Assembly (NCBI GenBank): GCA_900618425.1
Contig: UZAN01040040.1
Coordinates: forward strand, 9,148 to 73,147
Length of the DNA: 64,000 nucleotides
Origin: Echinostoma caproni
Taxonomy: Eukaryota > Platyhelminthes > Trematoda > Plagiorchiida > Echinostomatidae
Direction: 5' to 3'
A model generated the notes under the pieces. The model was not told where the DNA came from. It worked only from the letters and a program-made list of their open reading frames with translations, and did not search any database. The translations under genes were made by a program, and so were the position numbers. Below are positions 1-11,872 of this stretch, piece by piece; the stretch's first letter is position 1, and each line of letters opens with the position of its first letter.

Positions 1-1544
1 TCAAAGGGAGAAGGCATTTGTTTTACAGATCAATTTCATCCTTTAATCTGACATGCTTTTTGATGCTTGTATTTCGTAGATCATGAAATGTGTCAAACGT
101 GAAGGATGAATTAGTTTGAACTCATGACACATTTGTCCTTTTTGTCTATTTAGGTGTTTCAATTGTACCGTTCTTTTGTACCCGAACAATGTTGACTTAA
201 TCGTGACAGTTACACAACCGCATCATATCTGCACGTCCCCGGTTTGAATCACAATGTCAATCTGGGTCCGGTTTCCATGACAACGGGGATATTTGCGCAT
301 CAAAATACACAGAGAGACACATTATTAAACTCCCTCCCTGTTGTTTTATTTGCCCGTGGGGATGCAAATCAGGCTTTAAAAATTAATTCATTCGTTTACC
401 GAATTTGCATTGTTCATGCTCAATTATCGATTAATTTTTTTTTCTTAGTATCCCCCGGTTTTTGTCAGACATGGGGTCACAGTCGAATAAGATTCGTAGA
501 GCAATCAGCCCTGTAATTTGGTTCGAACATACAAAGAGGAGGAAGAGATGGACAGAAAGATAAAGAATGTGCTTGGTCGACCAAACCATGTCCCCTCAAA
601 ACCTCGTTCCGCCTCGCGGTAAGGAAGGTGGTTGATGACCTGAATTTCGCAGGATAAAACTGAACTTTCCAACCGATGTGAGCAAACAATTTATCGACTA
701 ACCGAAATGTAAATAATATATATTCATTCACACGAAAAAGGATGCATTTATACGCACCTAGAGACTGAGAGAATGAGAATAAACCGGTTTGAGAAAACTA
801 TGAAATCTTCGTTTGCTTAATGTTGTTACCGTGCTTAGAAAAGTAAGCGTTTCCAGCATAGGGGAGCTACCATTTGTGTGTCCTGCTCGTGTGCAAAATG
901 CCGTTTACTCCCCCAAAAAGGAACGTCACCCATAAACAGAGATTAATTTTGATCGCTCCCGTCCTGTTCATTTCCGGTCGATTGAATTTTATTTTCTCAA
1001 GGTAAAGGGGAGCAGGGTGCGTGCACGCGACTCTGACCTGTGCTGTCTCCTCTGTGAACGCCCCGTGAATCGATACGGACGCGTTTGATAGGAAAATGCT
1101 TCTTTTCAGTGCAAGCAAACAAGCTATGAAATGTTTTGGTTTTCGTGGCAGAGAACCAACCTCCTGCCTTACTCCGACGACAGCAATCATAATAAATAAA
1201 ACGTAGGTGGGACAAACAGAGTTTATTTGCGGAAAAAGAAGCTTATGAGTGTTCCTACAAGTGAAATATTAAGTGAAACACTCAAATGAAAAATGTTGAC
1301 AACAACTTCATGTTGAGAAATTAGGCTATTCAAGGGGATATTTTATATTAGGAGATTTCGTTTTTCAGATTCTGTTAGCTGTTAACTTCATATGATTTAG
1401 TACAGCGTCTTTAGAAACAATGAAACAGCTTCCAAAACTGAAACTCTTGAAGAAGTTAGAAGGATTGTCAAAACACAGTTGGAAAACCTCATAAGGATGA
1501 AGGATTTATGCTTTTAAACCGAGCATATAACATTGCTAAAAGGT
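1..1544. other. No recognisable feature
   Basis: I see no gene, RNA or repeat that I can name. Open frames are short and overlap on both strands, as expected from non-coding sequence. Confidence 0.5.
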
Positions 1545-1765
1545 ACCACTGGTCGCTCAGTTTAGATTGTCAGGTTATCATCCCGAAGCATCAGTGACTG
1601 AATCCCGTCTTTACCATCACCTTCACCACCACAACCACAAACACCACCAACTACAAACATTTCCCCATTTTCTATGTATCGTACGACAGCTTTTCAATGA
1701 GTGGCTTAATCCTTCCTGAAAATTGCTCCCACCTTTATACATCAAATGAAATGAAGAAAAACAAC
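1545..1765 (+). repeat. SINE-A copy (tRNA-derived, diverged)
   Basis: The sequence aligns by eye from end to end with the SINE-A copies at 9.1, 21.4 and 52.1 kb. The B box is weak (around 'gactgaatccc'). The CCACC block that normally follows has expanded into an irregular CAC-rich run at about 1617-1655. The 3' part carries the family signature 'ccttcctgaaaattg' followed by an A/T-rich tail ending in GAAATGAAG. It is an old copy, and its start is approximate. Confidence 0.55.
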
Positions 1766-2039
1766 ATGCAAGCAACCGCTTACCACTGGAGAGCTGTATC
1801 AGACCTCACATGTGGAAATAAAAATTACCAAATTGGTCTGACAGTTCAAACTAAGTGGAATGCTTATTTCGGCCAGTTAGAAAACAATTGGACCTACGGG
1901 TAACCCAACAATTCAAGTGAAAAGATTACACGAAAGTCACGAAGACGGTGAGCCGCTGCCTATCATTCTGGTTATGAGTGGGGTTCTGTGCAACGCTATG
2001 GGTAAATGGTTAGCTTACCTAAGGGAACCAATACGAGTG

Positions 2040-2218
2040 CTTGAAGTTTATCAAGTCGTAAAGGCTAACAACTTATAGCCCCAGAGGAATTGTGTCCAGA
2101 TCCTAGCATTATCGCCTGACTTTCCTCATTTGCTGTGTTCTACAGCATCCCTGCTACTGGTCGCTTACTTTTTTCTAAAAATTAAACTTTGGTATATTCA
2201 ATGAAAGGAGGTAAAATA
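2040..2218 (+). repeat. SINE-A copy (tRNA-derived, diverged)
   Basis: The body 'gcctgactttcctcattt' and the tail 'attcaatgaaaggaggtaaa' match the family consensus seen at 21.4 and 52.1 kb. The promoter-bearing head is badly decayed and the B box is hard to recognise. It lies about 275 bases after another copy in the same orientation. Probably inactive. Confidence 0.6.
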
Positions 2219-2444
2219 ATTGACAACAAATGAAGTGTGTTGTACTCATCATCTTATCCAATAAATACATGTTATTGCTAGAGGTTACCTTATTGTTTAC
2301 CACTGTACCGGACACAGGTTATCAGATTCAACAATAGCAACGTGGAGAATTCTAGAAAACATCGTTATCAACCTTATAGACAAACTCGACAAATTTGTGT
2401 CGGTGTGTACATAAAATGAACAATACTATGTAATGAAAGGTGGA

Positions 2445-2493
<49 letters not shown>
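2445..2493. repeat. (ATAG)n microsatellite
   Basis: About twelve perfect tandem copies of the tetranucleotide ATAG (GATA). Confidence 0.98.
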
Positions 2494-3049
2494 GGATGGT
2501 AGGCTTTCAAAAATGTAATGAATAATCATTTTTATTACCGGATGATAGTAGGTAATGTGAATCGAATTTGTTAGCCGACAAAGAAAATTGAATTAAGTTC
2601 ATTCAAAATAAGGTGGACTATGGAGAAGGAATGACCAGAAGGTCACGTATTGTTAGATGTGCACTTATCAAGACGACCAGAGGCCTTTTTTTACACAAAC
2701 ATTCACCAGTAGAAGGCTAGAACGGGATACTGAACAAACCATCCAGGTTTCCTACCATCATATCCCTGAGGGGAGCCTGATACTCTGCCTGACCCACAGC
2801 GTTATGAGACTATGTTTCGGGAAAAACTGATATCCAGAGCCTCTCATTCGTAAAGGTATAATGTCGTGTTTGTTGCAGAGGGGTGAACAGCCAACTGGTC
2901 TATGTCTCTTTGCTCTTCAAGAGAGATTAGATTGATAGAGTACTCAAACCTTGGTGCTCAACAGGCTCAGATCACCAATTTGAAGCCCCAAATGTCGTGT
3001 ACCACAATCTGCAGTAGCCCGAATTTTCTCAAAGGAAATTCGTTTGCGG

Positions 3050-3112
3050 GGCTTGAATCCTTCCCGAAAATTTGATTATTCAATTTCATAAACGGAGGTA
3101 AAAGACTAAAAG
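3050..3112 (+). repeat. SINE-A 3' end fragment
   Basis: Only the tail is recognisable: 'tccttcccgaaaat', then an AT-rich segment and 'ggaggtaaaa', as in the tails at 2.2 and 21.5 kb. The upstream body cannot be aligned with confidence. Confidence 0.4.
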
Positions 3113-3224
3113 AAATAGGATAAAACAACGGATAGACTACCAGATGTACATTCGATGCAGCTGAATCCACTTTCAAGTCATTTACCTTCGCGCAGAAAAA
3201 AGATGGTTTACGCATAAATGGGTT

Positions 3225-3400
3225 AATTAATTCGTCTCCTCATGTGGGACAACTTTTGTAGGCCAAACGACGATGCGACTAAGCGATCGCATTGAAAAGG
3301 ATGAATTCACTTCGATGTACAAGGGTCTGACAAAGATCGCGGTGACATCATTTACGAACCACCGGAATGAGTAAATTCACGCAGTCAAGTGTGCACTTGA
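3225..3400 (+). pseudogene. Possible Penelope-like GIY-YIG fragment
   Basis: Plus-strand translation from about 3236 gives SSCGTTFVGQTTMRLSDRI. This resembles the start of the GIY-YIG endonuclease of Penelope-like elements, where a Cys-Gly is followed by Y/F-V/I-G-x-T and an R-L-x-x-R-I helix. The frame then reaches a stop at about 3370, and later residues match only loosely after a frameshift. The piece is short, so chance similarity is possible. If real, it is a third Penelope-like remnant in the window, besides those at 17.6 and 20.5 kb. Confidence 0.3.
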
Positions 3401-4078
3401 GACACGCTGATCTCTCAAATCAGTCAATGAATATTTGATGAGAGATCAATTCACAAATTCGGTCTATGACTAAGAGAAATTTGCTGCGTCTGCATAAACC
3501 TCATTATGCGCTCCCTAATTGGTTTATTAAAGCTACTGGATTCCCATGGCCATTCTCATACCATTTTGCTACGCTATAACTGACCATTATTTTTCAAGCA
3601 AGTAAACACACAAACACACAAAGAAACACCGCATACATAGTATTACCGTTCCATTATCTCACATTAAACATGTGATAGTTTTTATTCATTTCCCTTTTGC
3701 TTTCCCACGTTTGTTACCCCACCAAACGTGCTTCTAGCCTGTTAAAACCAAAAACTGAAAACTTGCCAGATGCATATTTATCAAACAGATTTTTTCGCAT
3801 CAGTTCTATCGAAGACTGTCCGAAGTTAAATCAGGAAAGTTATCAGGAAATTCTCATGATAACCTATTCATTTTCTTTGTGACAGTGGTGTGTATTGAGT
3901 CAAGTTACGGTTGAACACTTATTTCCAGTAGAACAACCAACCGCTATCTGCTGTATGATGTGTTAGGAACCGTGAGCAGTTCACTTGTACCCAGTCCGGC
4001 ACAATTCAGATTGGGTGGGGTAGATTACTACTCCAAGGCACTAGTCGCATGGGTCACTGGACTGACCCTCTGATCAGT
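3401..4078. other. No recognisable feature
   Basis: A 61-codon open frame at 3697-3882 has no recognisable motif. Nothing else is seen. Confidence 0.5.
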
Positions 4079-4311
4079 GTGTGATGAACAGCAATGGGGG
4101 CGGACCCCATGGTCACGACGACTTGCCGTTCAGAGATGGTAACCGATAGCCTAAACCCCCGGACTAGGAGGGAAGAACCACATAAGGCCCTGTTAGCTCA
4201 GGCGTGGTATAAATCTGGGCGCCAGAAAAGCTGCCTATCACCGAAAATTGGGTGGTAGTGGCTGGCTCTAACCTCAGACCGCAGGGTCCAAAGCACGCCG
4301 GTGACAGCCAT
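4079..4311 (-). repeat. SINE-B copy (tRNA-derived)
   Basis: It aligns along its whole length with the copy at 7536-7772, from 'gtgatgaacagcag' to 'gtgacagc' on the plus strand. Read on the minus strand it begins with a tRNA-like head and a B box changed from GGTTCGATCC to GGTTAGAGCC. A roughly 170-base body follows, containing 'ggccttatgtgg' and ending in 'tgttcatcac'. The repeat has no long A tail. A pol III-transcribed SINE is the simplest reading. Confidence 0.65.
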
Positions 4312-5922
4312 GATTTGAGTTATCATCGCATAAAAAGGGCATCTTCAAGAAAAAAGGGATTGATATTTCTCAACTGCTACAATCTGCAACGTGTACTCGT
4401 TAAACTGCCCAAATTAGATGGTTCTATTCAATTTGTTATTAGAATCAGGTGAATTATTTAGTGTAATTAGCGGTCAATTTACATTGAGTCAGTGTGCATT
4501 GATCACTAGTTATTTAGTCCCTGAAATAAATGAACTTAAATTAATTAAATAAACGAAATAAATAAGCACATTATCTTGACCTTTTCAAGGTAAATCATAC
4601 AAGTGAGAGATGAGAATACAGGTGACAAATAAGATCGCGACTTGAAGCCCATTTGTATGTAACAACGATGATTAACTTAATCATGACTGACTGCTGATAA
4701 GTAGTCAGATGATAGATATGGCCACTTTAGAAGCAACAAAAATAATACCTCGACTGGTGAACAAACGTTTGCAAACAAATTGCCGAGCTTGAGGAACCGA
4801 CAAAAGCAATATCTGGTTACTTAAAGTTCGGATTATCATTTATGCCACGCATTATAGACAAAAAGAATTGGAAATGCTCACTTCGCTATTCCGAATGCCT
4901 TGCTGATGGCTGGTGTCCCCTTTCGTTATCGAACTGAAACTATAGTGCATTATCAAGTCTCTTGGCAAATCACGCATTCAGCAATCGGATCTCGCATATT
5001 CATTGATTTTATTGATGAAAAGGAAAGGTTCGGCGCAACAAACCTAAACCTCCATGAATTCTTTGTAAAATTTTCAAATTACTACTTTCCATTGTGAAAA
5101 CAAGCTTTATTGCAACTACAAAGAACAGAGAATTTTTGTTCCAAGTACTTTAAAAATAAACAAAATCCATTTTATCGACTATTTCTGCCAGATTTATTTT
5201 GCCCACTGAATTTTCCCACCGGTTATCCGGTACACAAAGTGACCCCCTACAATGAATGACGCACTATGTTTGAGCAGTCTACTCAGCTTGTGGAATAACC
5301 GGAACTGTGTGTGGCTTGTTCTATCAACCTCATACCGTTCGTTTCCCCGGTTAGAAAATTCGTTTTTACAAGCTCTGTGTAACACGAGAATGAAAGAACC
5401 GCCGTCATTTGGGTATTAGTTATCGTTTTGATTTATCGTTTTCAAGCAGTGTATCGACCTTATTTGCCCGCAAATTTTAAATACCCAATTCTGCATAGGA
5501 TAGCTCCAGTTGTATGTATTTCGTGTTAAAAACAGAAAGCGAGAGAGGGACATAAGCACTTCAGCAGAACACAACTGCAAACAAACGTAGTTTCCCACAA
5601 GATACCTCAATTGATATCAAACAGTAAACCAGTTTAGCTGGAATAAGCTCTCTCTATCTCTCTGTAGTTCTTTAGCACACCCCATCTGAAGGAACCAATT
5701 TTTCCCCACCCACAGTGATTGTCCGTAACCGACTCATCCTAATTTACACGTTTGCCCCGAAACCACTTAACCTAATTGTGTGTGTACCTGCATACGGGGC
5801 ATAAAACCCAGAAATCCATCAAACGTGTCAGTCGATTGTTTCGGTTCCCTTAGCAATAGGTCCGCGTACCACGTGCGCGCTTCACCTTGGCGGGGTGATT
5901 TATCATTTGTGTCTTACCGTTC

Positions 5923-5934
<12 letters not shown>
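4312..5934. other. No recognisable feature
   Basis: Open frames are short and unrecognised. Some purine-rich and AT-rich patches occur, but I see no repeat copy or RNA. Confidence 0.5.

Positions 5935-5965
<31 letters not shown>
5935..5965. repeat. (CA)15 microsatellite
   Basis: An uninterrupted CA dinucleotide run. It creates artefactual poly-Thr/His and poly-Cys/Val open frames on the two strands. Confidence 0.98.
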
Positions 5966-5968
<3 letters not shown>

Positions 5969-7535
5969 CCGGATGTATTGTGGTACTCAATCGGTGTTTG
6001 ATGCACGACACGTTTGTAAATAAGCCAGTCCGATATGCGAGTAGATGAAATACGGTAAACGGGGGATGGAAAAAGTAGTTGGTCACAGTGAGTGATTTAA
6101 AACTAACATTTTCCCAATCAGTAAATAGGAGCGAGGGGCATACGGGGAGAGTAGTACCACAATAGTTTATCATTCATTTCTCCCGGTGAGGATGCATAAA
6201 TAACATTTTGAAAGTGTTTGAGGGAGAAAATGGGGATGCATTACTGAGGGAGAAAATTTCAAAGTAAAAGAAAATCACAATGAGATTTTTAAATAATATT
6301 GTATTCACCTAAGTGAATATTTATTCCGATTACGTTTGTTCTACAAAGACCGCCTGTCAAACCCGGCCGTATCATTTCTTGATTTTTTTAATGTTCAATT
6401 TTCAGTCACCACGTAAATGCCTAAATCTGCGCTTTCTCAAAATTAGTAAACCCAGAGTCCTGATAAACCATATCCGGTGCACAAAATTTCTTGCAAAGAA
6501 TACGCTTTATACAGTATCATGTGTTATCTTATGTTGGTCTTAGAGGGGAGAGGATTGATATTCCAAACTGATTCATCTGTGTTTTGTTTTGAAGGCTTAA
6601 CACGGAAATTTGTAGCAAAATCTGAACAGTTTCAGTTTTGCGCTTCGTGTTGTTGTGGTAAGGCGGGCTATTTACAAAACTTTTACACGAGTTGTAGAAA
6701 TATGCCATCGGTAGCTTCTTGAAGAAATTATCCTACCGCTAGCATGCATAGACATGATTTCAAGGTGCCTGCATTTTCCGTTGAGTCAGCTGTTATAGTT
6801 TCTAAGTAAAGTGAACTGTAAGACAACTTATCTTTGAAAACCAGTTGGGGTCAACTCGGCTGTATGTATCAGAGCTTAACGGAATATCCTCCAATATGTG
6901 CGTCGCCCCGAAACTTTGAACACGGAGTGTTTGACTTGAATATCTCAATAGCCAAGAGTGTTCAACCAACAACAAGTATATCGGTATCATCATCATTATA
7001 ACCAGATCTTTTCTTCTTTTTCTGTGTTTGCATTTAAAAACTATCTCGTGAATCTGAAAGCGGTAAAAGTTACATTGTGCAACCCGCCTGTCTTATTTTA
7101 GTTTCAACTTACGGATGATGCTAAACGTATCACGGGCCTGATTGCTCCGGAGTGCACAGATGGTAGCCCCTCCACATTGTCGTGCAACAGATAAACGTGG
7201 CAAAAGAAATGGGAACGAGAGCGCGTCGTAGCCTCCGACAGAGAAGGAGAACGCTCTCCCTGGGCGGATGATCTCGATTTATTTGAAACGAATAAGAACC
7301 AGGCGGACATGAATAGTAAAATTCATTGAAACATGCACAAAACTCACTGGCAGACGTCAGTGATTCACTAGTAAACGTGTTATCAAGATTCATAAAGAGC
7401 AAGGCGGTGACGATTTTCCACAGCCTCGGATAAAAAATGTCCGACTCTTATATCATGAAAATTTAGTTTTGAATGAGATGTATGCTTTACTTAGTGAATT
7501 TTTCACCCAAGTACCTTTTTTATTACACACTTTCC
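5966..7535. other. No recognisable feature
   Basis: Only short, overlapping and unrecognised open frames are present. No repeat family member is detected. Confidence 0.5.
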
Positions 7536-7772
7536 TGTGATGAACAGCAGACGGTGTGGAACCCCATAATCACGAGGACCTGCTGTTTAGTGATGGAAAC
7601 CGGTAACATAAGCCCCCGGATTTGGAGTGGTAAATCACATAAGGCCCCGATAGGTTGGGTGTGGTATTAAACCGGACGACAGCAGAGCTGCCTACCACCA
7701 AAGTCGGGTGGCAGTGGCGGGGATCGAACCTCGGACCATGGAGTCTAAAGCACGTCGGTGACAGCGACTGGT
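7536..7772 (-). repeat. SINE-B copy (tRNA-derived), best preserved
   Basis: This is the best copy for defining SINE-B. On the minus strand the B box GGTTCGATCC at 7721-7730 is canonical. It is preceded by a tRNA-like head ('gtgctttagactcc') and followed by the body shared with 4.1 and 63.5 kb. The terminal block 'gtctgctgttcatcaca' is shared by all three copies. The distance from B box to 3' end is about 190 bases. Confidence 0.7.
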
Positions 7773-9077
7773 AGCTATTGGTGTGACTTTGTGGCGAAAT
7801 GTTTTGATGAATACGAATGACTAAGGAAATGTATTACGCGCGAGTTGTTCTGCTAAGATACATACTGGTCTCTATTAAGTCAACATTAAAAGTGGATCCC
7901 GGATGCCTTATCCAGACTCGCTCACTGATTCCGAAGAATCGGGGCTTGGATAGGACATGTTGAGCACCCTGGATGCACAGAGATCATGTTTCACTAATGT
8001 GACGATAAAGTGAGCGGAACGCACCGCAGCAATCGCTTGGGGAAAATTTGAATGTCTTGGTAACACTCAGGAGCCGCAAATTGGCAAAAACTCCTCTTGC
8101 TATTTAGCATTGATTCAGACCGCGCTATCACCGACTGTAACTGTTTTAGAGCACGAAATATTTCACCAAATTCTCACTGATCACTAGGGGATGAAACACA
8201 CGTCGGTCAGTCAAGTATGAGTACCTACAAAATTAAAATTGGATGATAAAAGATATGAATCCATGAAACAATTATTAATCCTAATTGAGCGCCATTTTTT
8301 GATGTCCTTACTCGGTCGAGCAGCATACTAGACTTGCTCAAACAACAATTGGGAAAGCTGTGATTTTACCAACCAATCCGATCTAACAGAGACTAACTAG
8401 ACACTGTGTACCAGTTTCGTTAGGGATGATAAAAATGCAATGCGCGCTGCTGACCAGTCTCAACAGTCCACGTCTGTCAATACACTTGAAATTCCGGACT
8501 CAGATAATTTAATTCGCTATTTGAGAATCTGATGATCTCGCAACTAATGGGGGATCAACACATAAGAACATTANNNNATTTCAAAAAAATAATAATTAAG
8601 GCTTTCCTGATTCATTATCATTTCGTTTTTAGGGATTTGAGGATTCTGACAATTCTGGTATTGATTTCACCTTCCGTTATTTTAAGACGGTGTAAAAGTA
8701 AGTGAACCAAGAATATCGTAAAAATGGCACAGTACAAAATTGTTTGAATTATGAAAGACTTACTCTTGGGCTTTAATCAAAGGACTACAGTCAGCGTGTC
8801 TCTTTGGTCCCAAGATAACTGATCATAGATATGTGTTTACAAACAATGAGAACTTCAGTTCTAGTTACCTGTTTATTCACCAAAGTTTAACTTGACGTAA
8901 CAACACTGAAAGGGGTTCCACTGAGGATCTTGTGTATTATTAATAAAATGTTTAACGTTTTATTTTAATTTCCAACCAACGTGAAACAAACCTCGCTATC
9001 TCTTCTTTTGATTCGTCAGAAAACTGAAATTATTGTTAGCCCAAGGACATGTACAACATCATATAGGTATTCATCTT
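7773..9077. other. No firm feature; 4-base N gap at 8575-8578
   Basis: A frame around 7920-8000 gives short words faintly like a LINE C-terminus, but not enough to call. The four Ns mark a small assembly gap or ambiguous join. Confidence 0.5.
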
Positions 9078-9240
9078 TTCATTTTGCGTCCATTTATTGA
9101 ATATATAAAGATACAATTTTCAGGAAGGGGGAAGTGGACACTCAAAGGGCTACCATTCAACGCACAAATGAGGAAAGTCAAGCGGTGGTGTTGGAATTCG
9201 AATAATTTGGCGACATTACCACCGGGCCACCACCGCCTTC
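9078..9240 (-). repeat. SINE-A copy, nearly full length
   Basis: On the minus strand it starts with GGCGGTGGTGGCCCGGTGG, which serves as acceptor-like arm and A-box region. A B box near 9192-9202 (ATTCGAATTCC) follows, then the pairing arm CCACCGC, the body 'ttgactttcctcatttgtg', the signature 'ccttcctgaaaattgta' and the tail 'tatattcaataaa'. It is one of the cleanest copies and lies directly downstream of the gypsy remnant in the same orientation. Confidence 0.75.
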
Positions 9241-9999
9241 GACGCCAGAGTTACGCACACATGAGTGTGTAGAAATCACTTTCAAATGCGTGCTCTACAT
9301 AACCACGTGAATAAATGGAAGTGATTGTTGTTGGGTGTCCGCGCCGTGCAAAGCACATCATGGACAAAAGCAAAATCCCAATTGTTAAAACCCGGCTCAT
9401 CAAGAACTGAAAAAGTAAAGTAAGCAGGGAATAAAGCGTAATCGATAATCAAGTTGCGGGCCTTCACAAAGTCACCTGTATCAATCGCATTGTTCGACTG
9501 ACTAAACAGAAGTCTCTCCTGGACAAATCATAATGGAACGTTGATACAGTACGGCAAAGGGAGTTTGTGAAACCACCGTTGAACTTCTTACTTTCTTTGA
9601 ACCTCTTCCTTTACGAGCCATGATGAAAGATCCAGCCACTTTGTGTTTATGAGGTCCGCTACCCTGCTATATACGTCGATCATGCTTCTGACTTAGTTGC
9701 CTTCTTGACACCTGTTGTTCACTTTGTGCTCCTTTCTGCGTTTTTCTCTTCGTCATTATCATCCTCCCCTTTCTTAAAGCGAACAGACCTTGACCACAGT
9801 GTAGCAGTTTTTCTCTGAATGTGTCTCCTTTGACCTACACCTCCTCTGTTGGCTTCAATGGTTCCAATAATACGATGTCAGCTGGTCTGAGCAGTTTATT
9901 ACGACTATTGTAGTAATAGTTAGGTATCATTATGTGCTTTTTAGAAATTGATTTAATTACTTATGGTAAGGGATTCTATGACTCATCGTCTACGATACA

Positions 10000-10560
10000 G
10001 AAAGAACAGTGCAGATGGCGATCAGTTACATTTTACGAGAACAGAATTTGACCTTTCACTGCCATGTGAGCCACATTTCTTGAAAATCGCCTCTGAACTT
10101 TACATCGCGTCCTCTGCCAACTGTGATATGGACTGGTAATCTGGTATTCAAACTGTCACTGGTCTCTAAGTTACCCGAACTCGATGCGTATTACCGTCTC
10201 AGATCGTCTGAAGTTATATTTTATTTCATGCTAATAATCACCCCAGCTATCCCCAATCGGTTTGATCAACTTCAAGGATCAACTTCACTAGAGAAGTCAA
10301 CGGTTACATGATGATATCCAAAGCCATCATCTGTCACGGTAGAGCTGATATTGCACCCAGATTCCTCGATTTATTGTATATCGTGGATCAAACTTTCTGC
10401 GAATCTCGCATTTGACAATTAGCTGTTTTATCTGTTCCAATGTGTTCATGATTGAAACATCCTAGGGTACCGGCTGGATAGAGAGGTGTCAACTACTTCA
10501 CGTTCTGTCGAATAACCTCAAGAACCACCACTGCCCTTTCTGTATTGCTGATTTATCCGG
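10000..10560 (-). pseudogene. Ty3/gypsy integrase remnant
   Basis: The minus strand near 10421-10450 gives HEHIGTDKTAN, which matches the H-x-G-x-x-K-T segment of the gypsy integrase zinc-binding domain. About 95 bases on, MALDIIM at 10308-10328 matches the V-A-V-D-I-M-G-P-L segment around the first catalytic Asp. A frameshift separates the two, and stops follow. Later catalytic residues (second Asp, Glu) were not located. The domain sits after RT and RNase H, as expected for Ty3/gypsy. Confidence 0.5.
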
Positions 10561-10894
10561 GAATCAAAAGAAGAGTTTTACATGCATATGAAGTATCTGT
10601 TTGATTTCTGGTCGAACGGGAGTTAACGTTTCTCGGTTCTTGCAAGTTCCTGTTTTGCGAAAGTATTGTTGCCCATTTGATTCACCTCAGGTTCAATGAC
10701 TTCCAAGATACCATTATGGATTTTCAATTTTGCTGCCGAAACTTTACAGACAATGTGACTCGTGATACCGTGTACTTTAATCCTGTTCGCAAAAGCATCT
10801 CGTAAATGTACTTTTGCAGATGATGTATTAGCACCGATTTAGGTTTCCCTGATGCTCGATGATGAGGTTTGTCATGATCATGACCAATGGTGTA

Positions 10895-11210
10895 TCATTT
10901 GAGTGCATGTATGCGTGACTCGACCATCAGTGGATGTTCTCTGTTATCATGAGGATATCCTTTTCCCTGTCCGCTTGGATGCGACTTGTATACAGAAGCT
11001 AACGCCTTGTACAGAAGCATGACACCTAAATCAAATTGACTACCGTCAAAAAGGCATGTGAAATTCGGGACCGAAGCAAGACCATACCGGAGCTTTTTCC
11101 TTAAGCCGATTAGTGTGATCAAAGACTGCTTATCATTTGTTTGTTCAAAACTCGTCAATCGTTAAATGGGTCGCTTGTTTTCGTAGAAATCTTTCCAGCT
11201 AATTGCTCAT
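10895..11210 (-). pseudogene. Ty3/gypsy RNase H-like remnant
   Basis: The 87-codon open frame 10895-11158 begins MTSFEQTNDKQSLITLIGL and contains KLRYGLASVPNF and FDGSQFDLGVMLL. Gypsy proteins at the RT-RNase H junction read F-x-W-T-x-x-x-Q-x-A-F-x-x-L-K, then L-A/x-x-P-x-F, then D-A-S-x-x-G-L-G-A-V-L. The position directly after the RT remnant on the same strand supports the call. The catalytic Asp-Ala-Ser has become Asp-Gly-Ser. Function would be removal of the RNA strand during cDNA synthesis, but this copy is dead. Confidence 0.45.
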
Positions 11211-11349
11211 TCTATTAAGCTATGAGTTAGCTTTCGCATCAACTGCATCACGTATTTCTACAACGGGTTTCACCTTTTTCGACTTCGATTTAAACCGTTA
11301 GCTCATGATACGTGGATTCAGATGTTTAAATTCAAATATTTCGGTTTGA

Positions 11350-11872
11350 TATAGTCTCGGGTGCAGCTTCAAAGTGTCCGCTTCACTCTTCTGCATCTGT
11401 TACACACAGTATACCGGAGAAATCATTCACCAGTTGGAAGATTTGTTTCCGGAAAATACTTTTAAACCAAACAATAATCTGCTCAAACGATACCCCTCAC
11501 CTATTCGGCTGTACCAAAGTGGTCGTATAGCTGGATGCCAAACAAGGGGTAGGCAAATCCAGTCGCATGATGCATCGTGTATCGGACAATTTCGAGAACA
11601 TATTGTCAGAAATTTGCCTTCTCAGAGCAAGGTTCAGACGGGACTTGGATTGAATGCAAGCTCTGAGCATTTCTAACCATTTTGGCTACCACTGCTATCT
11701 GACTCACTCAACCTATTGGTTTATTAACCTTCTCCAATATACCCTTCAACATAAGGGCACCGAGTTTACCACCTTTATCATCTTGAACATCGAGTTGAAT
11801 AGGCCGCTTTGATGATACAACAGGTTTTAATGCATCGTTCACATGTAGTGCACCAATGCTCACAAATTCTTA
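11350..11872 (-). pseudogene. Ty3/gypsy reverse transcriptase remnant
   Basis: In life this enzyme copies element RNA into cDNA inside virus-like particles. The minus strand shows SSKRPI, then GILEKVN (11722-11744) and QIAVVAK, which match the usual gypsy run of R-P-I/V, then G-I-I/L-E-x-V, then S-P-I-V-V-V. After a frameshift comes RLNLALRRQ, NMFSKLSDT (11582-11605) and RLDL (11551-11567), matching L-N-x-A-L, D-x-F-x-x-L and K-L-D-L. A further piece with FKSIF and IFQLVND matches the F-G-L-K-x-x-P-x-x-F-Q-x-x-M/V region. The catalytic Y-L-D-D site cannot be found and seems lost. Several words in the right order make the assignment fairly secure, although each alone is weak. Confidence 0.6.

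Noticed and set aside
5780..6173. Open frames with poly-His/Thr and poly-Cys/Val
   Set aside because: They are translations through the CA microsatellite.
7860..8110. Possible LINE C-terminus (words like GHVEHPGC)
   Set aside because: Only one short word matches, with no collinear second block.
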